64,000 bases of DNA, from NCBI GenBank assembly GCA_027604705.1, contig JADHYV010000029.1, forward strand, positions 62,001 through 126,000. Reading direction: 5' to 3'. Positions 45,112-56,785 of the stretch are shown here, one piece after another; the stretch's first letter is position 1, and every line of letters starts with the position of its first letter. The notes below the pieces were generated by a model that was not told where the DNA came from, did not search any database, and saw only the letters and a program-made list of their open reading frames with translations. This stretch comes from Allomyces arbusculus (taxonomy: Eukaryota > Blastocladiomycota > Blastocladiomycetes > Blastocladiales > Blastocladiaceae). Made by a program: the position numbers and the translations under genes.

Positions 45112-46732
45112 GCGGTAGTGGTGCGGGATAGGAGCGAGGTTAGAACCAATCAACAATAGTTTTGTGCCGATCTTCTTACTGCGGGAAGCGTCAAATGCTT
45201 ACAATTATGTAGGTGGACAAAGGCGACCAATGGTTCACGCTCCATTGCAAGACGCCAAAAATTGGCAACGAATTGCGCATTGCTTGGGATGCTTCCCACT
45301 CGTGAAAATGTGCAGTCACGATCCTTGACTGCCGTGGCAGAGCCGTGTCGAGAAATGGTGGAAAATGTCGAGGGTCGGAACCGCGTGTTCCCCCCCTGCG
45401 GACCTCAAACCGGTCGCGTCATAGCGGCACGCACGTAGCGTCTCAGACCAGATCCGTTCAAACATGACAAGGTTTGGGTACCGCTCGTGCATATTGGAAT
45501 GCAACAGCCACTCCAGGACTTGTAGCGACTCGATGCCCGCAGATGAGACGTGAGCGGTGCCGCAGTTCGGGTAGCGCTACCAATGACCGCGCCTGGGAAA
45601 AGGCTCCTTGTAGTGATGGGCAAGGAGAAACTGGGCTAGAGGTAGAGAAGAGTCAAGAACGCAGCAAGGGCGACGCCAGGCTGCTCAGCGAGAGAAATGG
45701 GGAGGTGCACCGTTGGTTGATGCAAGTGGTTAGAACGTGTCATGTCAGATGCAGAGAGGAGGGATCGGAAGGGCCGGAACTGCTGCTGCTTGCGAACGAG
45801 ACCAGAGTATGAGGATTTTCGATATTCGTTGCGAGCAGTCTTTTTGCGTTCAGCGGGCCGAGGCTTCTCACCATTCTTGCAGATGATTCGGCAAAGATGA
45901 TGTGTATGTATGTGCCATCCGTTCAGCTGTCTGGCCGGCCGTGCTCGGAGCGCACTTGATCTGGGGTCGCTGGAGCCGTGCATGGCCATAGTTCCGGTCG
46001 AGATCGCATTTTTGAATAAAGTCGTGGTCGAAACTGTAACGAGTTTCCATGAAGTCTGGCTCACTGGGCGCAGGTAGACATGGTCGCCACCCGGACTTCC
46101 ATGGATATCCACCCTTTTCTTGAGTGTGATGGCCGTGCTGTGTTGTGGTTCCTTCCATGTTCTCTCTTGCCTGGGCTCTTCCAAAAATGTACCACAGGTC
46201 CTCCACTCTAATGAACTGACACTTTCCACCGTTTCGATCCATTCCTCAACTCGAGCCCGTGCTCACTCTCTCCAGTTTCTACTTCTGATCGCCTGCAAGT
46301 TCGCGACCCACTTGCACACTGCTGCAACAGTCACTTGAAAGCACCGAAGCACCAGCTCAAGTCCAATACCGCCTGCTGCTGTCGTTTGCCGCCGACCAAA
46401 TACCTGCTCTGCATCGTCCGCTCGTGCCAATCCGACCGATTTCATTGTCTCCGCTGCGACGCTGCTTCTGGTCTCGGCGCCTTTTGCCGACTCCGCGCCA
46501 AGTACTCTAGTGCTCCACGTTCGCTCGCTTTCCTTTTTGTTGTCTTGGCCCCAAATGCCGTCAGCCGTTGCTTCCTGGACCCACTCGCAAATCTCGAGCT
46601 TTTTGCGCAAGCCGAAATTGTCGGCATTGTTGCGGTCAGCCAAGCGGTATGCTCGCAGTACTCCCTTTCCCGCTGCGCGCAAATGGTTTCTCAGTAAACT
46701 GACCACTATCATCGTCTCCTAGCGGCCCCACA
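45112..46732. other. Intergenic; probably holds the first exon of the next gene
   Basis: No recognised protein. Minus frame 45,636-46,229 and plus frame 46,335-46,697 are open but unfamiliar. The UDP-GlcNAc pyrophosphorylase gene needs a short upstream exon with its ATG in this region; I could not locate it. Confidence 0.4.
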
Positions 46733-48175
46733 ACGTCCACGAACGGCATAGCTAACGTTGATGTTGCCGACTTGCGCGCCAAGTTTGAGGCCGCGGGGCA
46801 GGACCATGTTTTCGCCTTCTTTGACGCGTTCACGCCCGAGGAGCAGATGGGACTGATCACGCAACTGCTCGCCATTGACCCGGAACGCTTCAATCGCATC
46901 CACGCCAGCGCCATGGCCGCTTTGCACATTGACGTGTCGGCGACCACGATTGAGCCGCTGCCCGCCGACGTGTACCTGGACGCTGAGCACGCCGACCCGG
47001 CACAACTCGACGAGTTCCGCGAGATTGGCATGAAGGCCATCCAGGCCGGCAAGGTCGGTGTTTTGCTCATGGCCGGTGGCCAGGGGACGCGGTTGGGCTC
47101 GTCCGAGCCAAAAGGCTGCTACGACATTGGTCTTCCGTCGGGCAAGTCGCTCTTCCAGTTGCAGGCCGAGCGGTTACTCAAGCTGCAGGCGCTGGCTGGT
47201 GGTGTGCTGCCGTGGTATATCTTGGTCTCGGTGCCGACGTGGGCACCAACCGTCACGTTTTTTGAAAAGCACAACTTCTTCGGGATTGACCGCAAGAACG
47301 TGCACTTCTTTTCGCAGAGCTCGGTGCCGGCATTTACCGATGACGGGAAGATCTTCATGGCTTCCAAGGGCTCCATCGTCGAGACGCCCCAAGGCAATGG
47401 CGGTGTCTACGCGGCGCTCGAGTCGGCGGGGATTCTCAAGCACATGAAGGAGAGCGGCGTCGAGTACATTCACGCCTACTGTGTCGACAACTGTCTCGTC
47501 AAGGTGGCTGACCCGGTCTTCCTCGGATTCAACATTGCGCGCGGCGCCGACGTCGGCGCCAAGACGGTGCGCAAGGTCGACCCAGACGAGCCCGTGGGCG
47601 TCGTGTGTCTGCGCAACGGCAAATACAGCGTCGTCGAGTACTCAGAAATCCCCAAGGAGGTGGCCGAGGCGCGCAAACCCGACGGGTCACTGCAAGTGTC
47701 GTCGGCCAATATTGCCAACCACTTCTACACTCGCACGTTTCTCGAGCGGGCCAAAGAATTCGCGGACCAGTTGCAGTACCATGCTGCGCACAAAAAGATC
47801 CCGCACATCGACGTGTCCACGGGTGAGGCCATCATACCCGACAGGCCGAATGGGGTCAAGTTAGAGCTCTTCGTTTTTGACGTGTTCCCGTTCTGCAACA
47901 AGTTTGCCGTATTCGAGGTCGTGCGGTGCAACGAATTTTCTCCGCTCAAGAACAAGGATGGGCCCGATTCGCCCTCCACGGCGCGCCACGATATTCTTGA
48001 CCTGCACCGCCGGTACTTGACGGCTGCAGGGGCAACGGTTAAGGGCGGCGACGGCGTCGAAATCTCGCCGCTCGTGTCATACGACGGTGAAGGGCTCGAG
48101 GCCTACGCCGGCCAGACGCTCACGGGCCCGAGGCAACTCGAGCCGACGTCCAAGGCTGTCGCCACAATGGAGTAG
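46733..48175 (+). CDS. UAP1: UDP-N-acetylglucosamine pyrophosphorylase (UAP1/QRI1)
   Basis: Cytosolic enzyme making UDP-GlcNAc from GlcNAc-1-phosphate and UTP, the precursor of chitin, N-glycans and GPI anchors. The main exon begins after a CTCCTAG acceptor at 46,732 and runs open to the stop at 48,175. The nucleotide-binding motif LLMAGGQGTRLGSSEPKGCY, substrate loops (VPTWAPTVTFFEKHNFFGID; KGSIVETPQGNGGVYAAL), EYIHAYCVDNCLVKVADPVF and KLELFVFDVFPFC are all present. Length from the acceptor is 480 aa, about the full family length, so only a few N-terminal residues lie on an unseen first exon. No ATG lies in frame near the acceptor. Confidence 0.9.
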   Translation, partial: TSTNGIANVDVADLRAKFEAAGQDHVFAFFDAFTPEEQMGLITQLLAIDPERFNRIHASAMAALHIDVSATTIEPLPADVYLDAEHADPAQLDEFREIGMKAIQAGKVGVLLMAGGQGTRLGSSEPKGCYDIGLPSGKSLFQLQAERLLKLQALAGGVLPWYILVSVPTWAPTVTFFEKHNFFGIDRKNVHFFSQSSVPAFTDDGKIFMASKGSIVETPQGNGGVYAALESAGILKHMKESGVEYIHAYCVDNCLVKVADPVFLGFNIARGADVGAKTVRKVDPDEPVGVVCLRNGKYSVVEYSEIPKEVAEARKPDGSLQVSSANIANHFYTRTFLERAKEFADQLQYHAAHKKIPHIDVSTGEAIIPDRPNGVKLELFVFDVFPFCNKFAVFEVVRCNEFSPLKNKDGPDSPSTARHDILDLHRRYLTAAGATVKGGDGVEISPLVSYDGEGLEAYAGQTLTGPRQLEPTSKAVATME

Positions 48176-49329
48176 GAAGAGTAGTCTGAGCTGTGTCATG
48201 AGCTGCGCCGTGAAAACCACCGCCATCAAGGGTTGACGGTGCATTTGTTCGAGGAAAATCGTTTCAGTACTCATATAAATATTCAGTAATTTCATATCTA
48301 CGCCACGACGTGAGATTGTGTCCCAGAATTGGGAATTGAGACGCATCAGTTATAAGCAACAGAAACGAGAACCGCGCCATCGCTTGCGCTTGTTTGAGTC
48401 GCCAGTTGTGCTTGCTATGAAATATGACACTCCACAGCTACTATCATTTTGCCGTGACGCACAAGGACACTAAAGCACCTAGCTTCTGTCGTTGCACGCT
48501 CATTTGAACCGCGCCCACCCGCCACATTGTTTACTGGCCAATTCAATTGGTTTCTCCTTCCTCTTTCGTTCACAAAGTGGGTATCAGGTTTCCTTCGGCG
48601 ACGTCACACCACGTTGGCCCCGATGAGTCGATGTGACCTGCTGCCACGTCTCCCTCGTCTGGCATCGCCGTCGCCTGACGTCCCCCTCGTCCGACGTCCA
48701 CTCATCCGACCTCACTGACACGCCATTGCAGTCTTCTACATCACGTTTCGATTTGCTTTTGGCATTTGGCATCATCGTTCGCTCTCGCCAACAATGTGTA
48801 TGCCAAGTTCCCTTGGGCGCGCCAACACGAAACAGGCCGCACCCACGTTTCAAGGGTACCCTGGTGCAGCATTCTGCGCTCAAACTCGGTTGCTACACGC
48901 CAATCGCATCTTTCGCAGGAAATGCGGCCTATTGAGCTTTTGCTCCCTCATATGATCCGACTGCCAATGCTTGATCCACTAGTTTGATCCGACTATGTGG
49001 CAGCCTGGTCATGTGCATGGCGATACGAGTACCTACTCGTATTATTCGGGCGCTGAACAGCCCGTCCGTCGTCGAACAGACATTTGAAGTGGTTGGGATA
49101 TGGGTCCATCCGCACTTGGCATCCAGATATGCACTTGACATTCAGATGCGCATCGTTAGTGCTGGTCGTCTTTGCCTTGCTTCTCCAGATTCGCTAATGC
49201 TCTGGAGTTCGCTTATCCTTGTCTGTTTGCTATCCTCTTTTGTTACACCCTGAGCTGGTTACATCTCCTCTTGCATGCTGTCAGGGTCTCACCCCTCCCA
49301 TATATGTTCCTGGGAGCAAACAAATATCA
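48176..49329. other. Intergenic, no recognised gene
   Basis: Low gene signal. 48,640-48,720 has short CGTC/CGAC-rich repeats. Nothing recognised. Confidence 0.5.
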
Positions 49330-49920
49330 CACGAGATAATGTATTGCTACACCGGCAATTACCAATCGATCGGTCCCTTCTCCTCCACCAAACTCTTCAC
49401 GGCGCGCGCGGACATCTGCAAGACAAACTCGACGCCCGTCACTGACTGCACTCACGTGAACCCGCGTGCGCTCGACCCGCACACGGAAGCGGAATCAGCA
49501 CACAGCACATTGCCGTCAGCATTCGTTGTGTATGGGCGGCGCACGCTGATGTACTGCAAAGGAGGTTGTTGTCAGTGAAGTGGCTGACCAACAATGGCAG
49601 GACGAGAACACGGACCTCAGATTGACACACCCGTCCATACTGTACCGGGCAAACGTCTCGCCCACGGTTGCCGATAACATGACACGCACGTTGGGCAGCA
49701 ACATGATGGTGCCCGCCATGTCGAGAGTGGTGACCTCGATCTTGAAGTTCACTGGCAGCTTGCCCATGAGCAACCAGATCGCATTAAACACGTATTTGCG
49801 CACAATGGTCGTCAAAATGGGCGACCCGGCAGGCACGTTCGGGTGCACGCAGATCGGCATGCCAATCAACAGGCGCCCTTGCGGGCCTTTGAGCAGCGTG
49901 ATGAACACGTTGGGCATAGT
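49330..49920 (-). CDS. Hypothetical protein fragment with apparent introns
   Basis: Not recognised. The minus strand reads PQGRLLIGMPICVHPNVPAG, VRKYVFNAIWLLMGKLPVNF and ARYSMDGCVNLRSVF. After a possible intron ending CCTTTGCAG, it reads YISVRRPYTTNADGNVLCAD. A second possible intron (GTGAGT ... TTGCAG) leads to MSARAVKSLVEEKGPIDW and a stop. The two GT-AG pairs are convincing in form, which is the main reason to list it. The upstream end is unresolved. Confidence 0.3.
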
Positions 49921-50579
49921 GAGTTGGGCATAGTGAGCACAGGCTACAATCGAGTGTTGGAGACCCCTGAGCGAACTTGCTCCGGTGCTGTATCCGGTGC
50001 CGCCATGTGCATTGGAAGCCCGGAGGTCATCTCAACCGACAATACGTAGAGGGTCGATTCGCGAAACTGATGCATGCCTGCCGTCTCACACACGCTGGGC
50101 ACCCATCAAACAATCCATCAGCCAAAAGACAACAGTTTTCAAATGATCTTGTCCCCGCTTCCACCACCATAAATCAGTTCAAGTGCTTGCTTACTATGGT
50201 CCTGATGCCGACCGTTTTAATGGATTAGTCCGCTGGTTTGGCAATACACTGGACTCACACCTTCCACTGTGTCGACGTGCATCACCGATCCGATCTGACA
50301 CGTGACCGCGGCGGGACGTGCACGTGGAGGGAGGAAGGCGGGCGCGGGCCCGATGCGGGTGTGCGTGTGCAGGGAGAAGGGAAGGGACGCAGTTGCCAGC
50401 GCGGTCGGCGGGCGGGAGGGCGCGCTCGCGATGCGGTTGAGCGATGTTTTTGCGCCGGTCCTATCAGGAGGGAGAAAGAGCGCTCGGCGAGAGCGGCGAG
50501 TCGGACGGCGAGAGCGAGGAATTGTTCTGGCCAGGTTGATCCGGCGCTTCCTGAAGATCTCACGATCCTTCACGAGGAT
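49921..50579. other. Intergenic, no recognised gene
   Basis: No domain found. From about 50,280 the sequence becomes very GC-rich with many short inverted motifs and grades into the hAT remnant. Confidence 0.45.
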
Positions 50580-51490
50580 CTCGGATGTCGGATCGCCTCG
50601 CGTTCGGCGAGAGGCTTGAGCCGAGCCCTCGGGTGGCTTGCACCTAGAATCGCCGATCCGAACGAGGCCTCGCGAGGATTTCGCGATTCCGTCGTGATCC
50701 ATGCATCGCATTCGCAACGTCGTCGTCGTCACGACGACAGCGAACGACGCAGGAAATGAACAGAATTGCACGTCGGCCGGTTCCAAACCAACAAGGAAAA
50801 TATTTACACTTGCAGCCCCACCTACGCTCCGCTCGCATTGCACCACCAACGATTTACATGCTGCATCAAACTGTGGCCACCCATTGGCCAACACGACACG
50901 CCCTCTCGTTCAATCAAAAGACGGCACCCACCACACCAGAAAGCACGCGACCGACTGCGGTCGCGCCAGCCACCCGGCTCCCACAGATCTACCCGCTCCG
51001 ACCCTCGTCTTCCACGTGATCACGGTTATGCGAGCCAAATTCGCGTTGCCACGCGCGGACGGCACACGACTCGGCAATCGTCTCCGCGGCCATGCTGCTG
51101 CACGGGGCCAAGGCGACAAGACCGGCGACGGAAAAGAAGCGCTCCACCTGACTGGTGGAGGCCGGAATCATAAGCACCTGCACCGCAATGGGCTTCAATT
51201 CCGGAAACTCGTTGTTGATTTTACTTGTTGCGGCTGGTTGCGCGGGCGTGGGTGCTCGCGCGAAGCTGAAATAGTTTGGTCTCGACGAGGACGTCGAGGA
51301 CGACAAGGCAGGCGAGGACGGCTCACGAGGGTGTCGCGAGTTTTCGGCTCATGGCCGAGGCGAGGCATCGTGAGAGACGCGCGACCCGACCCTCGGGTGG
51401 CTTGACTTTCGCGATCCGGATTTCACGAAATCTGAGCCGAGAATCCCTCGGGAGCCGGATCGCGGCAGCCCTAGTAATGGCCGGGCCGAC
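50580..51490 (-). mobile_element. hAT-family DNA transposon remnant
   Basis: A minus-strand frame (51,306 to 50,989) encodes the C-terminal hAT dimerisation region: NNEFPELKPIAVQVLMIPAS, then TSQVERFFSVAG and TIAESCAVRAW, matching the family's FPxLxxxAxxxLxIPATSxxxERxFSxAG ... ExxxxLxxLRxW. The rest of the transposase is absent. The fragment lies between two exact 15-bp direct copies of CCCTCGGGTGGCTTG (50,626-50,640 and 51,390-51,404), set in similar GC-rich sequence with short inverted motifs, which may be subterminal repeats. Ends and target duplication were not found. Confidence 0.6.
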
Positions 51491-51826
51491 CACGTGACAT
51501 ATGCTACCCAGCTGGGGGCAGGCGAGGTCGGGCGAGATCATGCACGTGCTCCGCGATTGACGTGGCAGGTGCGCCAGCACACGCGCGTGCCCACGTAGCG
51601 CTCTGCTGATCACTTCACTTAGAAGCGTTCCACTTGCTCGGCTCACCCACCGTCACCGTGCCGCGCCGTTCACCACGCGATTTATATCACCAGCACTGCG
51701 CTCTTTGGACCAACATCGATACGCGCACGACGCGCCCTGCACCCTGCACCCGCCTGGCACTGCACGCTCGACCGCACCCACGCACCCGCGCTCCCCAAGC
51801 TCAGGCCCAAGTTCCTACCTTCAACG
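51491..51826 (+). promoter_or_regulatory. Promoter region of the GRP170/Lhs1 gene
   Basis: About 340 bp without a gene. A TATA-like TTTATATC lies at 51,681-51,688, roughly 140 bp before the start codon. Nothing else recognised. Confidence 0.35.
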
Positions 51827-54579
51827 ATGAAGCGACCGCGCCGCTCCACCGCGCTCGCCGCGCTATTCCTTGTCCTCTTCTGCGCGGCGCACTCGGCGCT
51901 CGCGCGCGTGCTCGCCATCGACTACGGCACCGACTGGTTCAAGGCCGCCGTCGTGGCCCCCGGCACCCCGCTCGACGTTGTGCTCAATCGCGAATCCAAG
52001 CGCAAGACGCACGCGCTCGTCACGCTGCGCACCGATGCCGACGAGCGGCTGTTTGGGTCGGATGCGGCTGCCGTGGCACGTATCAATGCATTGGCGTGGT
52101 TTGGGATTTCGGACACAGGGCTGATCTTGATCTGATGGGAAATTGACAGGCGCCGCGATTCCCGACCGCCACGTACCCGCACCTCAAGTTGCTGCTCGGC
52201 AAGACGATTGACGACGCGGCGGTCAACGCGTACCGCGCCGCGTGGCAGCGGTCGAATGACGATTTGGTCTCGCTTGATCCGGCCCGCCAAACGGTCGCGT
52301 TCCGGTCCGGCGACCAGACGTGGTCGGTCGAGGAATTGATTGCCATGCAGCTCGCACACGCCAAGCAGCAGGCCGAGACGTGGGCCAAGCGCAACTTGAC
52401 CGAGACGGTGTTGACGGTACTTGCGCTATCTGTGTAATGATAATGCAGGAAGAGCAGAAGCTGACTTGTTCGATGTGCTGTTGGCCAGATCCCCGCGCAC
52501 TTCAACCAGTTTGAGCGCAAAGCCATGCTCGATGCGGCTGAGCTCGCTGGGCTCAACGTCAAGGCGCTCCTGCACGAAGGGACTGCTGGTACGTTTCGAC
52601 TGCCGACTCTTGTTCCGATCCTTTCACTCACGCTCCGACCCTTCTCCGCCACAGTCGCCATCAACTACGCCATGACGCGCACCTTCCCCACGACGCAATC
52701 GCACATCTTCTACGACATTGGCGCCGGGTCGACCACCGCGACCCTCGCCACGTTCACAGGCACCGGCAACACCAACAAGCCCACACACCCCGTATCGATC
52801 ACCGTAGACGCCGTCTCGTCCGACGTGGACCTCGGCGGGTCCCTGATCGATTCCCTGCTCATCACGCACCTCGCCGCCGTCTTTGAAGCGCAACACGGCA
52901 CTCGCCCGACCTCGCCGCGCGCGACCGTCAAGCTCGCACGGGAAGCCGCGCGCATCAAGCAAATCCTGTCGGTCAACGTGCAAGTCACCGCGTCGATCGA
53001 AGCCCTGCACGACGACCGGGACTTGCGCGTCGTCGTGACGCGCGCCGAATTCGAGTCCCTCCTGGCGCCACTGCGCGACCGGGTCATTGCGCCCCTGCGC
53101 ACGGTCCTCTCGACCGCGGGCAAGATCCCGTCGTCGGTCGTGCTCGTCGGCGGCGCGACCCGGATCCCGCTGATCCAGTCGTGGCTCGACGAGGAACTCG
53201 CGTCTGCGACCAAGGGCGCCGCAACGATCGCGCGCAACGTGAACGGCGACGAGGCCGTGGTGCTTGGTGCCGCGCTGTACGGCGCCGCGCACGCGCGCGG
53301 GTTCCGCGTGCGTCCAATCACCGTGACCTCGAGTATTCCCTACGACGTGACTGTGCAGAACGGTCTGGTGCTGTTCCCGGCGCACAAGGCCATTTTGGGG
53401 TCGACCAAGTCGGTCACGCTGAAACGCAAGGAGCCGCAGGTCGGGTTTGCGTTGGCGCACGGCGCCGCAGGAAATCGCGCGGCGAATCCGTTGGCGGTGG
53501 TGAAGGGGAAGTACGACGGTAATGCGGCCGTGAGTGAGCACAAGGGCACGTTCCGGCTGTCCGAGTTTGGGACCGTCGAAGTGGTGAATGTGACAGTGCA
53601 GGTCACGACGGGCGGTGGGATCTTGGGGTTAGGTGCGTCGACGAACCAGACGGTCGTGCTGGATTGGACCGTCGAGTCGGCTGTGCCGGATATGCCGGCG
53701 GGGATCAAGGCGAACGCGGTCGCGCGGCTTGCCGGGTGGAACGAGCGCGAAGCGAAACGGCACCGCCGCGAGGCCGCACAGCATGCGGTCGAGGCCCTCG
53801 TGTATTCGGTCCGCGACCGCGCGGATCCAGACAGCGGGTCGCCGTTGACTAAGGTGGCGTCGACGACGGAACTCGAGTTGCTCGCGGCGCGCGCAAAGGA
53901 AGCCGGGGAGTGGCTCGATGATACCGATGCCGACGAGGACGCCAAGTACGACGCGCACTTGGATGCGCACCTCACCGACCTGCGCGCGGCGGTGGAAGTC
54001 GTCGAGTCGCGCGTGCGTCGCGTCTACACCTCCGTGGACCGGATTCGTACTGACGCGCGCGAATTGAAGGACGCCGAGGCGAGCAAGTGGGCCGACGCGT
54101 TCCTCGATCGCTCGACCTGGGACCAAGCTGAGTTGGACGCGTACGCCAAGACCATTGCGGACCGGGCGGCCGAGGCCCGTCGGCGCGCGCAGGAGGAGCG
54201 GGACCGGATCGCGGCCGAGATCAAGGCCAAGGCCGAGGAGTTGCGCAAGGCCAAGGAGGCCGAGGCTGCGGCCAGGAAGGCGGCGGCGGAAGCGGCGAAG
54301 AAGGCCAACGAGACGGACCAGGAGAAGGTGGAGCCACACGATGAGGTGAATGCCGGGAACGAATCGACGCAGTCGGTTGACCCGAATGAGGTAGTGCCGG
54401 AAAAAACAAAGGCGACGGCCAAAGCGACACCGACTACCGCGGCCGAGTCCGCGGAGCCGGATGTGGTGGAGGGGGAGGTCGTTGATGCCGTGGAGGAGGT
54501 GGAGGTGCCGGTCGCCGAGGAGCGCGCGGATGGTGACGAGGTGCCGCCACGAAAGGACGCGGAGCGCGACGAGCTGTGA
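51827..54579 (+). CDS. LHS1: ER-lumenal Hsp70-like chaperone, GRP170/Lhs1/HYOU1 type
   Basis: Large Hsp70-family chaperone of the ER lumen; in yeast and animals it is nucleotide exchange factor for BiP and binds unfolded proteins. The N-terminal signal peptide (STALAALFLVLFCAAHSALA) is followed directly by RVLAIDYGTDWFKAAVVAPG, the GRP170 form of the ATPase phosphate-1 loop. Later exons give IPAHFNQFERKAMLDAAELA, IFYDIGAGSTTATL, DVDLGGSLID, SSVVLVGGATRIPLIQSWL and NVNGDEAVVLGAALYGAAHA. A charged helical C-terminal domain and an acidic tail end in RDEL, an ER-retention signal. Three short introns lie near 52,060-52,150, 52,425-52,490 and 52,590-52,655; the rest is one long exon. Length about 850 aa fits the family. 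Confidence 0.9.
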
Positions 54580-55205
54580 TTTTAATGTTTGGATGATGAA
54601 ACGGTAATTTTGGCTTTGCAGCTTCACCACCCATCTTCGAGCGGCCTTCGCAGGACCTCCATTCGTCCGATGACCGTAAATCACGAGAAATGCGAGGAAC
54701 GGAACAGTGCGCGCAACGACAGAAGACAAGTTTGAAAGCGCGACCAACGGCCGGCAGGCGCACCACGACCACGATTTATCCTCGCCATTGTGGCAGTGCC
54801 TGGAAACAGGAATACCAACGACGGCCAACGTCCACCCCCTTCAGTTTCCACCAGTTCCAACAGTCAGCATCCGCACACCGCAAACGGGAAACGAGCGCGG
54901 TTCGAAACTAAGTCGGCGCGAACAGGAAACGATCGCGGCGAAGAGAAGGGGGAGATAGGTGAGAGGAACGCGACGGCAACGCGTTTATCCACAACGCACA
55001 GCGCAGGGTCAATACCGAACGAGGGAAACAGGAAGCACAAGCAGGTACAGGTCACTACGACCAAGAAACGGAAATGGGCGCTGCTTATCGTGGCCAGTCG
55101 CCGGCAGCAAGGACAACAAAAATGAAGAGCTCGACGAACTCGAACAAGTCCACCGGCGGAACCCGTTCACGCACACTCATACGGCACAACAGCAGCACGA
55201 CCGAC
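54580..55205. other. Convergent intergenic region
   Basis: About 630 bp between the chaperone stop and the stop of the minus-strand dioxygenase gene; nothing recognised. Confidence 0.6.
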
Positions 55206-56785
55206 TTAGAACTTGAGCTTCTTCTTGTCGCCCTCCTTGTTGTTGACGTCAAAGTGCGCCTTAAGGCCTTGCCAGTGCGTGTAGTAGTCGTTCTGCACCT
55301 TCTTTGACTCTTCGAGCGCCCACTTGCTGACCGTCATCATAAAGCACGACTCGAACATGAACGCCATAGTGCCATCCGCGACGCGAACGGGAGCCAAGTC
55401 AACATTCGACGCCGTCTGGAACGTGGGCGCGTCAGGCCCGTGCGGCGTCATGATCGAGTGCAGCGAACCGCCACCGGGCACGAAACCCTCGGCCTTGGCC
55501 TCATAGGCGCCCTTAATCAGACCCATGTACTCGGACATGGCGTTGCGGTGCGCGTAGGGCGGGCGGAACGTGCCCTGGCCAACGGCCCAGCGCGGCGGGA
55601 AGACGACAAAGTCGGCGACGGCGGTGCCGGGCGAGTTGGACTTGCAGGTCAGGACCGTGAAGACCGACGGGTCCGGATGGTCGAACGTGACCGTGTTGAA
55701 GGCGTTGAACCGCGACAGGTCGTACTTGTAGGGTGCGTAATTGCCGTGCCACGCAACCACGTTGAAGGGCGAGTGGTCCATGCTCGCGGCCCAAAACTGG
55801 TTGCAGTACTTGTTGATGACCGTGTAGGAGGCGCCCTCGTTGGGCACGTCCGACTCGAATGCAGCCACGGGGTAGAGGAAGTCGCGCGGGTTGGCGAGGC
55901 CATTGGCGCCAATCGGGCCGAGATCGGGCAGCTCAAAGTGGCCCGAGTAGACTTCGAGAATGTAGCCGCGGACGGGACCCTCGGGCAGGCGCACAGCAAA
56001 CCGGATACCGCGCGGGATCACGCAAATCTCGTTGGGGGCAACGTAGAGCAGACCCATTTCGGTGCGGATGTTGAGCGCGCCCTGCTGCGGAACTGGATTT
56101 CGGGATGAACACGTAGACATCGTCAGCATGGGCGAAACGCGCAAGAATCGAAGCATGGAAGAAACAGGAACGCACCAATCAGATAGTCGCCGTCCGAGTT
56201 GTACATGGCGACCTTGTCCATGTCGGCCGAGGCCGTGTAAACGTGAATCGCGATCCCCGACCGCGCCTCGGGGCTGCCGGCACCGCAAATGGCCGTGAGC
56301 CCTTCGTGGAACGCGACCTTCTCCTTTTGCGCCGGCACATCGAATGGCGACCACCGCAGCTGGTTGGGCGTTGGCTCGCACTCGGCGTCGGACCAGTTGC
56401 GCACGTGGCGCGGGTTGGCCGGCAGCTTCTCAAACGGCTTGTGGCAGACCGAAGGACGGATCCGGTAGAGCCACGAGCGCTGGTTGTGCGAGCGGCCCAC
56501 GGTGAAGGCGGTGCCCGAAAGCTGCTCGGCGTAGAGGCCGTAGGGGCACACCTGCGGCGTATTCTGGCCGACGGGCAGCGCGCCCGGGTAGCCCTCGGCC
56601 TCGGTCGCAAACTCGTTGCCAAAGCCCGAGTTGTAGCGGTAGGTGAAGGCGGCCGGCGGCTGCGCCGTCGCGTTGTTCGGGTGGTGCGCGGCATGCGCTT
56701 CGGCGGCCGACTTGGCGAGCGCGGCCGGGTGCGCGGTGCTCGTGACGGCGATGGGCGCAGCAACGGCGGGCTTGTTGGAGGCCAT
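55206..56785 (-). CDS. hmgA: Homogentisate 1,2-dioxygenase
   Basis: Iron enzyme that opens the ring of homogentisate to maleylacetoacetate in tyrosine/phenylalanine breakdown. Exon 1 (56,785 to about 56,180) starts [11 protein letters not shown] and contains [54 protein letters not shown] and [13 protein letters not shown]. One intron (about 56,097-56,180) leads to [12 protein letters not shown]. Exon 2 carries [56 protein letters not shown] and FVVFPPRW, then [11 protein letters not shown], with MTPHGPD near the C-terminus. The conserved His and Glu ligands of the family ([10 protein letters not shown]; RNxxSEFMG; TPHGPD) are all visible. About 490 aa, somewhat longer than usual because of an Ala/Thr-rich N-terminus. 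Confidence 0.93.
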
